In this document: piece after piece, positions 17,461 through 26,339 of the stretch
Layout of the letters: every line of letters begins with the position of its first letter
How positions within the stretch are numbered: the stretch's first letter is position 1
Origin: [Pasteurella] aerogenes
GTDB taxonomy: Bacteria; Pseudomonadota; Gammaproteobacteria; Enterobacterales; Pasteurellaceae
Length of the DNA: 64,000 bases
Assembly: GCA_900637275.1 (NCBI GenBank)
Contig: LR134362.1
Coordinates: forward strand, 1,922,001-1,986,000
Direction of reading: 5' to 3'
The notes under the pieces: model-generated
What the model saw: only the letters and a program-made list of their open reading frames with translations
What the model was told of the DNA's origin: nothing
Database searches by the model: none
Program-made: the position numbers and the translations under genes

Positions 17461-18426
17461 TTATGGTTTAAATTGAATATCTTGCACAATACGTTTGGCG
17501 GTAGAAATCGGCAATTGACCGATAAAGGTCACTTCTTTGTTATTTTTGCTTTCGCTATAAATGGTTGTTGGACCTTGTCGCCAAGCATTTTCTGGCTCAT
17601 CTGGGATGATGCTGTCGGAAACATACATAGTGAAAGAAAATAATCCATCACTGAACAATTGACTTTCAATACGATTATTACCGTCCACTTCAACACTTTT
17701 ATTCACCAACTTAAAGCCTTTCGGCAACCACATCGGCTGCCAGGTTAGTTCCACTTTTTGATCCGGAGAATTATTTTCGCTCAACAATGGCGGAAACGTC
17801 ACCCCATCTAAATAATCAGATAATTTCTCTAGCCCATCGCCCACATACATATTCACGACGCGGAATTGATCTAACAAATTGCCTTCACGATCCAACATAT
17901 CACTGCGCAACAATAATTTACTACTTTCATCAATAAACACTAAATATTGATAACGAAAATCATCTTTCGGTAAAATGCGGATCGTTTGTACCACATGGTC
18001 AGCGACACGATTTCGCCCAATATTGACGAAATCATAATTTTCCACCAAGGTATCTAAATTAATGCGCATAATCGCCGGCAGACTGTCCACAATATGGGAG
18101 CTGTTGATCGAAAATGACGGGGAATTTGGTTGGAAATAGCTCACCAAACTATCGCGCTGCACAATTTCTTGTGGCACACCGTCTAAGGTGATTAATTGAG
18201 CATAGGTCTTGCCATTGGTATGTAAATGACGATAGCGCAAGGATTCCATATTCACCGGCGTAGTTTGAACAAAAGCAATTTCATAGTTTAATTGATTGGT
18301 TGCTTGGTTCATCTGCGCCAATAAAGCTTTAGGATCAAAATTATCAGCGGCAAAAGAAAAACCACAAACGCCTAAGAGTAAAGAAAGTGCGGTCAATTTT
18401 TGTATCGTTTTTAACATCATAAACAT
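17461..18426 (-). CDS. rseB: Sigma-E factor regulatory protein RseB
   Basis: A 321-residue periplasmic protein with an N-terminal signal peptide (KLTALSLLLGVCGFSFA, cleavage near residue 26). The N-terminal domain resembles the LolA/LppX lipid-binding fold and the C-terminal domain contacts RseA. RseB shields RseA from DegS and is released by outer-membrane lipids. The first three codons hold two Met options (18426 or 18417); the second gives a more typical signal sequence. An uptake sequence sits in the signal-peptide codons. Confidence 0.92.
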   Translation of the reverse strand: MFMMLKTIQKLTALSLLLGVCGFSFAADNFDPKALLAQMNQATNQLNYEIAFVQTTPVNMESLRYRHLHTNGKTYAQLITLDGVPQEIVQRDSLVSYFQPNSPSFSINSSHIVDSLPAIMRINLDTLVENYDFVNIGRNRVADHVVQTIRILPKDDFRYQYLVFIDESSKLLLRSDMLDREGNLLDQFRVVNMYVGDGLEKLSDYLDGVTFPPLLSENNSPDQKVELTWQPMWLPKGFKLVNKSVEVDGNNRIESQLFSDGLFSFTMYVSDSIIPDEPENAWRQGPTTIYSESKNNKEVTFIGQLPISTAKRIVQDIQFKP

Positions 18427-18491
18427 AACCTATTGTATCTAAAACAAATTCACCACCAAAAATGGTGGTGAATTTCCAAACTGACGTAGGA

Positions 18492-19073
18492 TTATTTTCC
18501 TTGCTCGTTCAAACTCAAATTATCCGCATAAACACGACGTTGTAATTCGTAATTTTGCAACATGGAACTAATACGTTTATTTTTTTGTTCAATTTGGTCA
18601 GCAGTCACCACATCTCGCGCCGGCGCATTGTAACTGACCTCTTGCACGGAATTATTAAATGGTAAGGTTTGTAACACTGGATTATCCGCTGTGCTACCCG
18701 CGTTATCCGTTGCATTGAAACTTTGCACACCAAATACCGCAACCAAACATACAGATGCTGCCACCGCAACTTGCACCATCGGCGCCCAAAGCGATTTGAA
18801 TTTTTGCATAAACGGCAATTTTTCCACTTCAGCAGGCGTCGGTTGAGCAACCATCGGTTTTACTACCACAGTTTCTTCTTGCTCAATCAGCATTTCCATC
18901 TTCGCCGTAAAATCCGCCCCTAACAGAACATCGCTTTCTTGACGCATGACCGCACGAATGGTATGAAAATTTGCCCAAGATTGTTGTAAAGCCTTATCTT
19001 GACAAAGTTTTTCTGTCAATTCGTTACTTACGTTTTCACCGTCAATGTATGCTGAAAGTAACTCTTTTTGCAT
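18492..19073 (-). CDS. rseA: Anti-sigma-E factor RseA
   Basis: A 193-residue single-pass inner-membrane protein. The N-terminal RseA domain (MQKELLSAYIDGE, residues 1-13 and on to about 65) binds sigma-E in the cytoplasm; one transmembrane helix (MVQVAVAASVCLVAVFGVQSF) lies at about residues 96-116; the C-terminal periplasmic part is cut by DegS. It lies 41 bases after rpoE and before rseB. Confidence 0.93.
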   Translation of the reverse strand: MQKELLSAYIDGENVSNELTEKLCQDKALQQSWANFHTIRAVMRQESDVLLGADFTAKMEMLIEQEETVVVKPMVAQPTPAEVEKLPFMQKFKSLWAPMVQVAVAASVCLVAVFGVQSFNATDNAGSTADNPVLQTLPFNNSVQEVSYNAPARDVVTADQIEQKNKRISSMLQNYELQRRVYADNLSLNEQGK

Positions 19074-19114
19074 CTTAAACTCCAGATTTGTTTCGCCTTA
19101 GCGGCATCAGTTTA

Positions 19115-19690
19115 TTAGCGCTGTAACAAAGGCGTTATTTTTGCCTCGATAATTTCCCTTGCTCTAAAGATTCTCGAACGTACCGTTCCCACAGGACAAT
19201 CCATAATGTCAGCGATTTCTTCATAGCTCAACCCTTCGATTTCACGTAAGGTAATGGCTGTTCTTAAATCTTCTTGTAAACCGTTAATGGTATCGAATAC
19301 GATCTTCTTTAGTTCACTGGATAACATTTCATGTTCGGGCGTATCCACATCCCGCAAATTTGTACCGACATCGTAGGTTTCCGCTTCTTCCGCCAAAATA
19401 TCTTCGTTCGGCGGACGGCGCCCTTGCGCGGTTAAATAATTCTTTGCAGTATTGACTGCAATTCGATAAAGCCACGTGTAGAAAGCACTATCACCACGAA
19501 AAGAATCGATCGAGCGGTATGCTTTTATAAACGACTCTTGTACAACATCGGGAATATCATTTTGTGAAACATAACGGGTTAATAACCCAGCCACTTTATT
19601 TTGATAACGCGATACCAATAGATTGAACGCTTTCTTATCTCCCTGCTGTACTCTTTCTACCAAAGCTTGATCCGTTAGCTGCTCAGCCAT
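19115..19690 (-). CDS. rpoE: RNA polymerase sigma-E factor
   Basis: An ECF sigma factor of 191 residues when started at 19690 (MAEQLTDQ), which matches the E. coli start and length; the longer frame from 19714 adds eight residues of no family match. Region 2 spans about residues 15-85 (AFNLLVSRYQNKV, YTWLYRIAVNTAKN) and region 4 about 130-185 (EIEGLSYEEIADIMDCPVGTVRSRIFRARE). It directs the envelope-stress response and its own operon, for which a sigma-E promoter is visible upstream. Confidence 0.95.
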   Translation of the reverse strand: MAEQLTDQALVERVQQGDKKAFNLLVSRYQNKVAGLLTRYVSQNDIPDVVQESFIKAYRSIDSFRGDSAFYTWLYRIAVNTAKNYLTAQGRRPPNEDILAEEAETYDVGTNLRDVDTPEHEMLSSELKKIVFDTINGLQEDLRTAITLREIEGLSYEEIADIMDCPVGTVRSRIFRAREIIEAKITPLLQR

Positions 19691-19749
19691 ATAACCTCTT
19701 ATCACCTCTAACAAGCCTTAATATAAAGACAGCAAGCTCTTGCATATAG

Positions 19750-19778
19750 TTAGACGGAACGAAATTCAAAAAGTTCAA
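19750..19778 (-). promoter_or_regulatory. Sigma-E-type promoter of rpoE
   Basis: On the minus strand TTGAACTT (19778-19771) and TCTAA (19754-19750) are separated by 16 bases. This fits the sigma-E pattern GGAACTT-N16-TCTRA, one mismatch from the consensus -35. It lies 60 bases upstream of the rpoE start, so the operon probably activates itself. Confidence 0.75.
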
Positions 19779-19796
19779 CTTTTTAAGAAAAATTGA

Positions 19797-20051
19797 TCAA
19801 TTTTGCAAATTTAATTTTTCTTGTATATAAGTTACCATTTCTTGTAATTCAAGATCGGATGCTGGTACTCGATTAAAAAACCACGAAAACAACTGTAAAT
19901 CCGAGCAAGCCAACAAACGTAAAAACACGTCTTTTTTCTCATCCGGCAACGCGTCAAAATGCAACTGGAAAAAAGGCATAATCACCTTATCCAACTCCAA
20001 CATTCCTCGACGACAATCCCATTCAATGCGAAACTTGTTGTATTTTTCCAT
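19797..20051 (-). CDS. sdhE: FAD assembly factor SdhE (YgfY)
   Basis: An 84-residue protein with the RRGMLELD motif at residues 14-21, the signature of SdhE, which aids covalent flavin attachment to SdhA and FrdA. No sdh or frd genes lie in the window; in Pasteurellaceae fumarate reductase is the likely client. It is 37 bases after dgkA on the same strand and could belong to that transcript. Confidence 0.92.
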   Translation of the reverse strand: MEKYNKFRIEWDCRRGMLELDKVIMPFFQLHFDALPDEKKDVFLRLLACSDLQLFSWFFNRVPASDLELQEMVTYIQEKLNLQN

Positions 20052-20088
20052 ACTTTGTTACCCAACTAGATCAAACCCCATCTCAGGT

Positions 20089-20445
20089 TTAAAAAAATAA
20101 CATCAATCCCCAGACCACAACCACAATGCCCAGCGCAATAAATACCGCTGCCGAGCCTAAATCTTTCGCGCGACCGGATAATTCATGGTACTCTGTTCCA
20201 ACTCGATCCACTACTGCTTCAACCGCGCTGTTTAACAACTCGACCACCAACACCAATAGCACCGATCCAATCATCAGCGCCATCTCCACTTTATCCTCAC
20301 CCAGCCAAATTGCCAACGGAATTAAAATTACCGCCAAAGAAAGCTCATGACGAAAAGCTGCTTCATTTTTGACCGCACTTTTCAAGCCTTTTATCGAATA
20401 GCCGGTCGATTTAATTAAATGGGTCAAGCCCGTTGTTTTTTCCAT
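20089..20445 (-). CDS. dgkA: Diacylglycerol kinase
   Basis: A 118-residue protein with three transmembrane helices that phosphorylates diacylglycerol in the inner membrane. The catalytic motif ELLNSAVEAVVDR is at about residues 65-77, preceded by the E-A-A-F-R-H-E amphipathic segment (about 27-33). It follows relA after 12 bases. Confidence 0.95.
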   Translation of the reverse strand: MEKTTGLTHLIKSTGYSIKGLKSAVKNEAAFRHELSLAVILIPLAIWLGEDKVEMALMIGSVLLVLVVELLNSAVEAVVDRVGTEYHELSGRAKDLGSAAVFIALGIVVVVWGLMLFF

Positions 20446-20457
20446 ATTTTCCCTAAA

Positions 20458-22686
20458 TTAAAGACGTTTCGCCTCAATTACATCATCTAATTTTTCCAAC
20501 CGAGCCAAAATTTTACTTAACATCTGTACATTATTCAGCTCAATTTCCATATTAATAGTCGCCAATTGTTTTTTGGTATCCGCACGACTGGAAACGCCCA
20601 GTACACTGATTTTTTCATTGGCAAGCACCGTAGTAATATCACGCAACAACCCGTTACGATCACTTGCCACGATACGAATACTCAAGCGAAATCCACTGGC
20701 GTAATTTTCTCCCCAAATGGACTCCACCGCACGTTCCGGATGGACTTTTTGTAACTCCAAAAACTGCTCGCAATCAGTACGATGAATAGAAATACCACGC
20801 CCCATAGTGATATAACCCATAATATCATCCCCCGGAATTGGCTGACAACAGCGCGCAATATGGTGCATTAAATTGCCAACACCTTCAACTATGACATAGC
20901 CTTTTTTCTCATTTTTTTGCTGCGAAACGACCGCACTTTTATTGGCTACTTGGCGCAAAATTTCTTCATCGGCTTCTTGCGCGGAAGATTTAATCAATTT
21001 ATTTTGTAAAAAATTCACCAATTGATTTAAACGCACATCGCCGCCACCAATACCAGCATACAAATCCTCAAGATGTTTCATGTTATAACGCGGCAGCGCA
21101 TATTGTTCCACTTGTTTCAAGGAAATGCCCAAACGGGTAATCTCATTTTCCAGCAATTCTTTCCCTGCCGGAATATTTTTATCCCGATCTAATTTTTTAA
21201 ACCAGGCTTGAATTTTCGCGCGCGCTTTATTGGTATGCGTAAAGCCTAAATTAGGATTGAGCCAATCGCGACTTGGATTCGGATTTTTTTGAGTAATCAC
21301 TTCAATCTGATCGCCCATTTGCAATTGATAAGTAAAAGGAACAATGCGCCCAGCAACTTTCGCGCCAATGCAACGATGCCCGATTTCGCTATGAATCGCG
21401 TAAGCAAAATCCAGCGGTGTCGAACCGGTTGGCAAATCCACCACTTCCCCTTTCGGCGTAAACACATAAACCCGATCATCAAACACCTGACTACGCATCT
21501 CCGCCATCACATCGCCGGAATCGGTAATATCATCTTGCCACGCCAATAATTTACGCAACCACGCAATTTTTTCCTCGTAACCCGAACGCCCAGTCACCCC
21601 TTCTTTATATTTCCAGTGTGCCGCCACGCCAAGCTCCGCATCATCGTGCATTTGTTGGGTACGAATTTGTACCTCAACCGGCTTGCCGCCTTGCCCCAAA
21701 ACAACAGTGTGGATGGATTGATAACCGTTCGGTTTCGGATTGGCAACATAATCATCAAATTCTTTCGGTAAATGTTTAAAATGCGTATGTACAATGCCCA
21801 ACGCAGAATAACAATCTTGCAATTTTTGTACAATAATCCGCACCGCGCGTACATCATACAAATCACCGAATTCCAAGTGTTTTTTCTGCATTTTGCGCCA
21901 AATGCTGTAAATATGTTTCGGACGCCCGTAAACCTCCACTTGGTCAATATTTTCTTTCAAATACGTAGTCAATTCCGTAACAAAATCGGCAATATATTTT
22001 TCTCGATCTAAACGACGCTCTTGCAGCAATTTCGCGATCGCGCGATATTGCTCCGGATGCAAATAGCGGAAACAATAATCTTCCAACTCCCATTTTAACT
22101 GCCCAATTCCCAAACGATTGGCAAGGGGCGCATAAATATTGGCACATTCTTTTGCTGCCAACACTTTTTCTTCTTCTGAACAATATTTTTCCGCATCGCG
22201 CAAAAACGTAATCCGCTCCGCCAACTTGATGATCACACAACGGAAATCGTCAACCATCGCCAACAACATTCGACGCACATTATCCACTTGCGAACTATTG
22301 GCAGAATTGACATTAAGTTGACGAATATTGTCCATCTCCATCACGCCTTTCACCAACTTACTGATATTGGCACCAAAATCTTCCTTAATCGTCGCTAAAT
22401 CCACAATATTATTGCTGACAATCGGATACAACATAGCGGTTAATAAACTGTCTGCGTCCATATTTAAGCCATGCAAAATCTCCACCATTTCAACGCCGAT
22501 TTGCAAATGGCAACTGATGTAGCACACCGCCTCTTTAGCCTGAAACTCACTGACTTTTTGCTGCGAATAATGCCATGCCGAAACCAGTGCTTGCTCGACT
22601 TGCGGGGCAAGCCCCAATTCGGCACACCATTTTTCAATGACAAAATCCTTTGGATTTAGCAAATGTGATCCGCGTACAGCAACCAT
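20458..22686 (-). CDS. relA: GTP pyrophosphokinase RelA
   Basis: A 742-residue ribosome-associated (p)ppGpp synthetase. The N-terminal hydrolase-like domain lacks the HD metal motif (the place reads AMLYPIVSNNI), as in RelA and unlike SpoT. The synthetase domain (about 240-355) has YGRPKHIYSIWRKM and the nucleotide-binding PNGYQSIHTVV. A TGS domain (VYVFTPKGEVVDLPTG) is near 405-465, followed by a zinc-finger-like segment (ARCCQPIPGDDI) and a C-terminal ACT domain (about 665-742). It sits in the conserved recO-rlmD-relA-dgkA string. Confidence 0.96.
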   Translation of the reverse strand: MVAVRGSHLLNPKDFVIEKWCAELGLAPQVEQALVSAWHYSQQKVSEFQAKEAVCYISCHLQIGVEMVEILHGLNMDADSLLTAMLYPIVSNNIVDLATIKEDFGANISKLVKGVMEMDNIRQLNVNSANSSQVDNVRRMLLAMVDDFRCVIIKLAERITFLRDAEKYCSEEEKVLAAKECANIYAPLANRLGIGQLKWELEDYCFRYLHPEQYRAIAKLLQERRLDREKYIADFVTELTTYLKENIDQVEVYGRPKHIYSIWRKMQKKHLEFGDLYDVRAVRIIVQKLQDCYSALGIVHTHFKHLPKEFDDYVANPKPNGYQSIHTVVLGQGGKPVEVQIRTQQMHDDAELGVAAHWKYKEGVTGRSGYEEKIAWLRKLLAWQDDITDSGDVMAEMRSQVFDDRVYVFTPKGEVVDLPTGSTPLDFAYAIHSEIGHRCIGAKVAGRIVPFTYQLQMGDQIEVITQKNPNPSRDWLNPNLGFTHTNKARAKIQAWFKKLDRDKNIPAGKELLENEITRLGISLKQVEQYALPRYNMKHLEDLYAGIGGGDVRLNQLVNFLQNKLIKSSAQEADEEILRQVANKSAVVSQQKNEKKGYVIVEGVGNLMHHIARCCQPIPGDDIMGYITMGRGISIHRTDCEQFLELQKVHPERAVESIWGENYASGFRLSIRIVASDRNGLLRDITTVLANEKISVLGVSSRADTKKQLATINMEIELNNVQMLSKILARLEKLDDVIEAKRL

Positions 22687-22695
22687 ATTAATTTC

Positions 22696-24015
22696 CTACC
22701 GTGTTTTTTCAAATAAGCTGATGGATTCCAAATGCTCCGTATTCGGGAACATATCAATCATCGCCACTTTGCGCAAAAGATAACCTGCCTCAAGTAAAAT
22801 TGCGGCATCGCGTACCAATGTCGCCGGATTGCAAGAAACATAAAGTATTTTTTCCGCCTGCAATTGCATCATCGCGCTTAATGCGAACGCTGCCCCGCCG
22901 CGCGCCGGATCGAGCAAGATTTTATTAAAATGTTGTCCAGCCCAAGGCTGTTCGGCGAAGGGTTTTTCAAGATCGCTCTGATAAAATTGGACATTGTGGC
23001 AATGGTTTTGTTCCGCATTTTGTCGCGCCCGTGCCACCATCTCTGAAACGCCCTCAATTCCGGCCGCACTTTTCACGCACTTACTCAATGGCAATGTAAA
23101 ATTTCCCATACCGCAAAACAAATCCAACACCTCATCTTGCGCACTCAATGCCAACCAATCCAATGCGGTGTCGATCATTTGCTGATTAAGCGGCGCATTA
23201 ACCTGAATAAAATCGCGAATATCAAAATATAATCGCGTTCCATCTTTGAGCTGATAATAGGGAAATTCGCCATAAACGTGCGTAATTTCGTGGTCATCTT
23301 GCACAAATAACATCAATTGCTGCGCTTGCGCAAAGCGCAGTAATAAAGTGCGGTCAATTTCCGCCATGTTTTGCGTATAACGCAATAACATCGCCACGCC
23401 ATTATCCGCCGCCACCAATTCCACATGACCCAATTGTTTCGGCGCTGACCATTGCGCCAAAAGTGCGGTCAATTTTTCCAATAATTCATTTAATGGCGAT
23501 ACTAACACTTCGCAACGACCGATATTCACAATATCCGCCGAGCGTTTCTGACGAAAACCCATCGCCAATTGACGAGATTTCGGATCATAGCGCAAACTCA
23601 AGCGCACACGCCGACGATAATGCCATTGCGCGCCGACCATCATGGGCTGAAAATCAATCGGCGCCGCCTGCAAACGACTTAGGCGCTGGAATAAGGCTTT
23701 TTGTTTACTTTCACGCTGCAACGCCAAAGGAATATGCTGACTTTGGCAACCGCCACATTGTTGATAATAAGGACATTTAGGCGTTTCGCGCAATGCACTG
23801 ACGCGCAAAATCCGTTGCGCTTTCCCCACACCGAATTGGCGTTTTTCTTCCACCGGCGCCACCAGCACGCGTTCTTGCGGCAAGGCATTTTCGATAAACC
23901 ACGTTTTGCCGCCAACTTTCGCCACGCCAAAACCCTGATAATCTAAATCCACAATATCCGCTTCAAAGTGCGGTGCTTTTTTCGCTTGTTTTTTAGGGGT
24001 ATAAAGTAAAACCAT
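22696..24015 (-). CDS. rlmD: 23S rRNA (uracil-1939-C5) methyltransferase RlmD
   Basis: A 439-residue protein with an N-terminal TRAM domain (about 15-75), the [4Fe-4S] cysteine set beginning in CPYYQQCGGCQ (about 82-92), and a C-terminal SAM methyltransferase domain. SAM motif I is VLDLFCGMGNFTLPL, and the nucleophilic cysteine is C395 in YVSCNPATL. It modifies U1939 of 23S rRNA. It is three bases from recO and nine from relA. Confidence 0.95.
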   Translation of the reverse strand: MVLLYTPKKQAKKAPHFEADIVDLDYQGFGVAKVGGKTWFIENALPQERVLVAPVEEKRQFGVGKAQRILRVSALRETPKCPYYQQCGGCQSQHIPLALQRESKQKALFQRLSRLQAAPIDFQPMMVGAQWHYRRRVRLSLRYDPKSRQLAMGFRQKRSADIVNIGRCEVLVSPLNELLEKLTALLAQWSAPKQLGHVELVAADNGVAMLLRYTQNMAEIDRTLLLRFAQAQQLMLFVQDDHEITHVYGEFPYYQLKDGTRLYFDIRDFIQVNAPLNQQMIDTALDWLALSAQDEVLDLFCGMGNFTLPLSKCVKSAAGIEGVSEMVARARQNAEQNHCHNVQFYQSDLEKPFAEQPWAGQHFNKILLDPARGGAAFALSAMMQLQAEKILYVSCNPATLVRDAAILLEAGYLLRKVAMIDMFPNTEHLESISLFEKTR

Positions 24016-24018
24016 GTG

Positions 24019-24705
24019 TTATTTCAAATATAAAATATTTTGCGTAAATAATTCGCGACTTTTCAAAGGCTTATTGCCCAAATAGCGTTTTAAGGCTATC
24101 CGGCTAAATCGTTTTGCCGCTTGCAATACGTCAGGATCGGCAAAATCCAAACGATCAAATGCCAATAATTCACGCCCATAAAAGGTTAAATTATCGCGAA
24201 TTAAGGAAGCGATAAAGCCTTTTTCTTCTCGATAACGATAGGTCATATCGGCATCGACTGGCTGTCCGGAACCGGCGCAATGACAAAAATCAATACCGTA
24301 CCCTAAGGTTCGCAGCAAACGAAACTCAAAGGTTCTTAAACTGGATTCGAGCAAATGCGGCGCGCAAGCTAAATCGGTTAAACATTGCAAATAATCTTGG
24401 AACAAGGAGGCGTAGGCAGTTTCCGGCTCCAACAGGCGAACCAGTAATTCGTTGATGTAAAAACCGCTGTACAATGCTTTCGGTTGGAGAGGCAACGCAA
24501 TGGATGCCGGTTCGGCTTTGGATAAGGTTTTTAATCCGCCTTTTCCCGACCAATGCAACAACAGCGGCGTAAACGGTTGCAATACACTTTTTAACGACGA
24601 ACGCTTAGTTCTTGCCCCTTTGGCAATCACCGTTAACCGCCCCGTTTCTTCCGTGAATAAATCCACTAACAAACTGGTTTCGCTATAAGCTCGTCGATGT
24701 AACAC
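24019..24705 (-). CDS. recO: DNA repair protein RecO
   Basis: A 228-residue recombination mediator that loads RecA with RecR. The N-terminal OB fold and C-terminal helical region match the family (FTEETGRLTVIAKGARTKRS, CAGSGQPVDADMTYRYREEKGF, SRIALKRYLGNKPLKSRELF). The start is a GTG at 24705 behind AAAGAGGG. The frame upstream stays open and encodes a plausible N-terminal strand (residues RGFVLH) but has no ATG, GTG or TTG before an in-frame TAG, so the protein appears about 8-10 residues shorter than E. coli RecO. Confidence 0.9.
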   Translation of the reverse strand: MLHRRAYSETSLLVDLFTEETGRLTVIAKGARTKRSSLKSVLQPFTPLLLHWSGKGGLKTLSKAEPASIALPLQPKALYSGFYINELLVRLLEPETAYASLFQDYLQCLTDLACAPHLLESSLRTFEFRLLRTLGYGIDFCHCAGSGQPVDADMTYRYREEKGFIASLIRDNLTFYGRELLAFDRLDFADPDVLQAAKRFSRIALKRYLGNKPLKSRELFTQNILYLK

Positions 24706-24939
24706 AAACCCTCTTTTTAAGCTGATTTGCGCTTGCCAATGTCCGATAAGATTGCCTCGCTACAATGTTATTTAAAATCTATTTATTTTAACAGATTTTT
24801 CACCGCACTTTGGTCATTCCTGTTATTTATTTTAATAACCAAAATGCATATTAATTTGCAAAAAATTATTAGATTATTCTAAGCGCTTTTGATAAAAATT
24901 ACAGACTATTTTTTTATTATTTATTGGGGAAGTTTTTCT

Positions 24940-25986
24940 ATGATTTTAACTGGATTACTCACCGGCATTTTGCTCGGTTTTGTGATGCAACGCGGTCGCT
25001 TTTGTATCACTGGCGCATTCCGTGATCTGTATGTTACCAAAAGCAACAAAATGTTTATCGCCTTATTGATCGCTATCAGCATTCAATCCATTGGCTTTTT
25101 TGCCTTAAAAGAAGTGGGTGTGTTAGCGGTTGAGCCGGCAGAAAATTTAGCCTTTTTCGCTGTATTAATTGGCGCCTTTTTATTCGGTGTCGGTATTGTT
25201 CTTGCCGGTGGCTGTGCCACTGGAACTTGGTACCGCGCAGGCGAAGGCTTGATCGGCAGCTGGGTTGCCTTAGCAACTTATATGCTGTTAAGTACTATGA
25301 TGCGCACTGGTCCATTAGGCGAATTTAATCGAGCGTTACGTGCTGAAAATATTGAGCATACTACCATTTACGGAAGTTTCGGCATTTCACCTTGGTGGTT
25401 AGTCGGCTTATTAAGTGCGGTTACTTTATTCTATGTTTTCAAGCAGTTGTCTAAACCAAAAGCCAAACTCGCCACCTTAAAACCGAAAAAAACCGGCTTG
25501 GCACATATTTTATTTGAAAAACGTTGGGATCCGTTCGTCACCGCCATTTTAGTCGGTCTGATCGCCCTTGCTGCCTGGCCATTGAGTATCGCCACCGGTC
25601 GTGATTTCGGTTTAGGCATTACTGGTCCATCTGCCAATATCATGCAATATTTAGTCACGGGCGACAACAAATTCCTTAACTGGGGCGTGTTCTTAGTATT
25701 AGGTATTTTCTGTGGCTCCTTTATCGCCGCTAAAGGCAGCAACGAATTTCGCTTCCGCGTGCCAGATGTGACCACCATGCTACGCAGCGCTGTGGGCGGA
25801 GTGTTAATGGGTATCGGAGCGACATTAGCCGGTGGCTGTTCTATCGGTAACGGATTGGTGGAAACCGCGTTCTTCTCTTGGCAAGGTTGGTTATCCTTAC
25901 CGATCATGATCGTCGGAACTTGGGTTGCTGCTTATTTCACTATTATTCGCCCACAACAATCCCGTTTGCGTTTAGCACAAGCTTAG
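24940..25986 (+). CDS. tsuA: YeeE/YedE-family thiosulfate transporter (TsuA-like)
   Basis: A 348-residue polytopic membrane protein. The frame opens at 24889 with TTG, but the ATG at 24940 behind TTGGGGAAG gives the family-typical start MILTGLLTG. Conserved cysteine motifs of thiosulfate transporter TsuA are seen: RGRFCITGAFRD (about 16-27), LAGGCATGTWYRAGEG (near 90-105) and LAGGCSIGNGL (near 300-310). It resembles E. coli YeeE (TsuA). A TusA-like protein follows, as in E. coli yeeE-yeeD. Selenium transport (YedE) is a less likely alternative. Confidence 0.88.
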   Translation: MILTGLLTGILLGFVMQRGRFCITGAFRDLYVTKSNKMFIALLIAISIQSIGFFALKEVGVLAVEPAENLAFFAVLIGAFLFGVGIVLAGGCATGTWYRAGEGLIGSWVALATYMLLSTMMRTGPLGEFNRALRAENIEHTTIYGSFGISPWWLVGLLSAVTLFYVFKQLSKPKAKLATLKPKKTGLAHILFEKRWDPFVTAILVGLIALAAWPLSIATGRDFGLGITGPSANIMQYLVTGDNKFLNWGVFLVLGIFCGSFIAAKGSNEFRFRVPDVTTMLRSAVGGVLMGIGATLAGGCSIGNGLVETAFFSWQGWLSLPIMIVGTWVAAYFTIIRPQQSRLRLAQA

Positions 25987-26019
25987 TAGATAATGATAAG
26001 AAAAAGAGAAGGAAAAATT

Positions 26020-26241
26020 ATGATCATTAAATTAGAAACTGCTGGTTTAGTCTGCCCATTCCCGTTAGTGGAAGCCAAACAAGCGATGGCGCAATTAAAT
26101 AAAGGTGACGGATTAGAAATCGAATTTGACTGCACCCAAGCCACCGAAGCCATTCCAAACTGGGCGGCAGAAGAAGGTTATGAAGTGACCAATTTTGAAC
26201 AAATTGATGATGCCAAATGGACCATCACCGTCATTAAATAA
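26020..26241 (+). CDS. tsuB: TusA-family sulfur carrier (TsuB/YeeD-like)
   Basis: A 73-residue protein with the TusA-family CPxP motif (GLVCPFPLVEAK, Cys near residue 11). The start at 26020 behind AGAAGGAAAA is preferred over an upstream in-frame ATG. It probably accepts or transfers sulfur brought in by the upstream transporter, as proposed for E. coli YeeD/TsuB. The gene lies 33 bases after tsuA and is followed by an inverted uptake-sequence terminator. Confidence 0.9.
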   Translation: MIIKLETAGLVCPFPLVEAKQAMAQLNKGDGLEIEFDCTQATEAIPNWAAEEGYEVTNFEQIDDAKWTITVIK

Positions 26242-26262
26242 ACCTCAAGACGAGTTTCAGGC

Positions 26263-26292
26263 AAAAGTGCGGTAATTTCTACCGCACTTTTT
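26263..26292 (+). terminator. Inverted uptake-sequence terminator after tsuB
   Basis: AAAAGTGCGGTA and TACCGCACTTTT form a 12-base perfect stem around ATTTC, then T residues. It consists of two DNA uptake sequence cores in opposite orientation. Confidence 0.9.
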
Positions 26293-26339
26293 ATTTTCTG
26301 TTATGATACACATAAAATCGCGGAAACCATCAAGCCATT

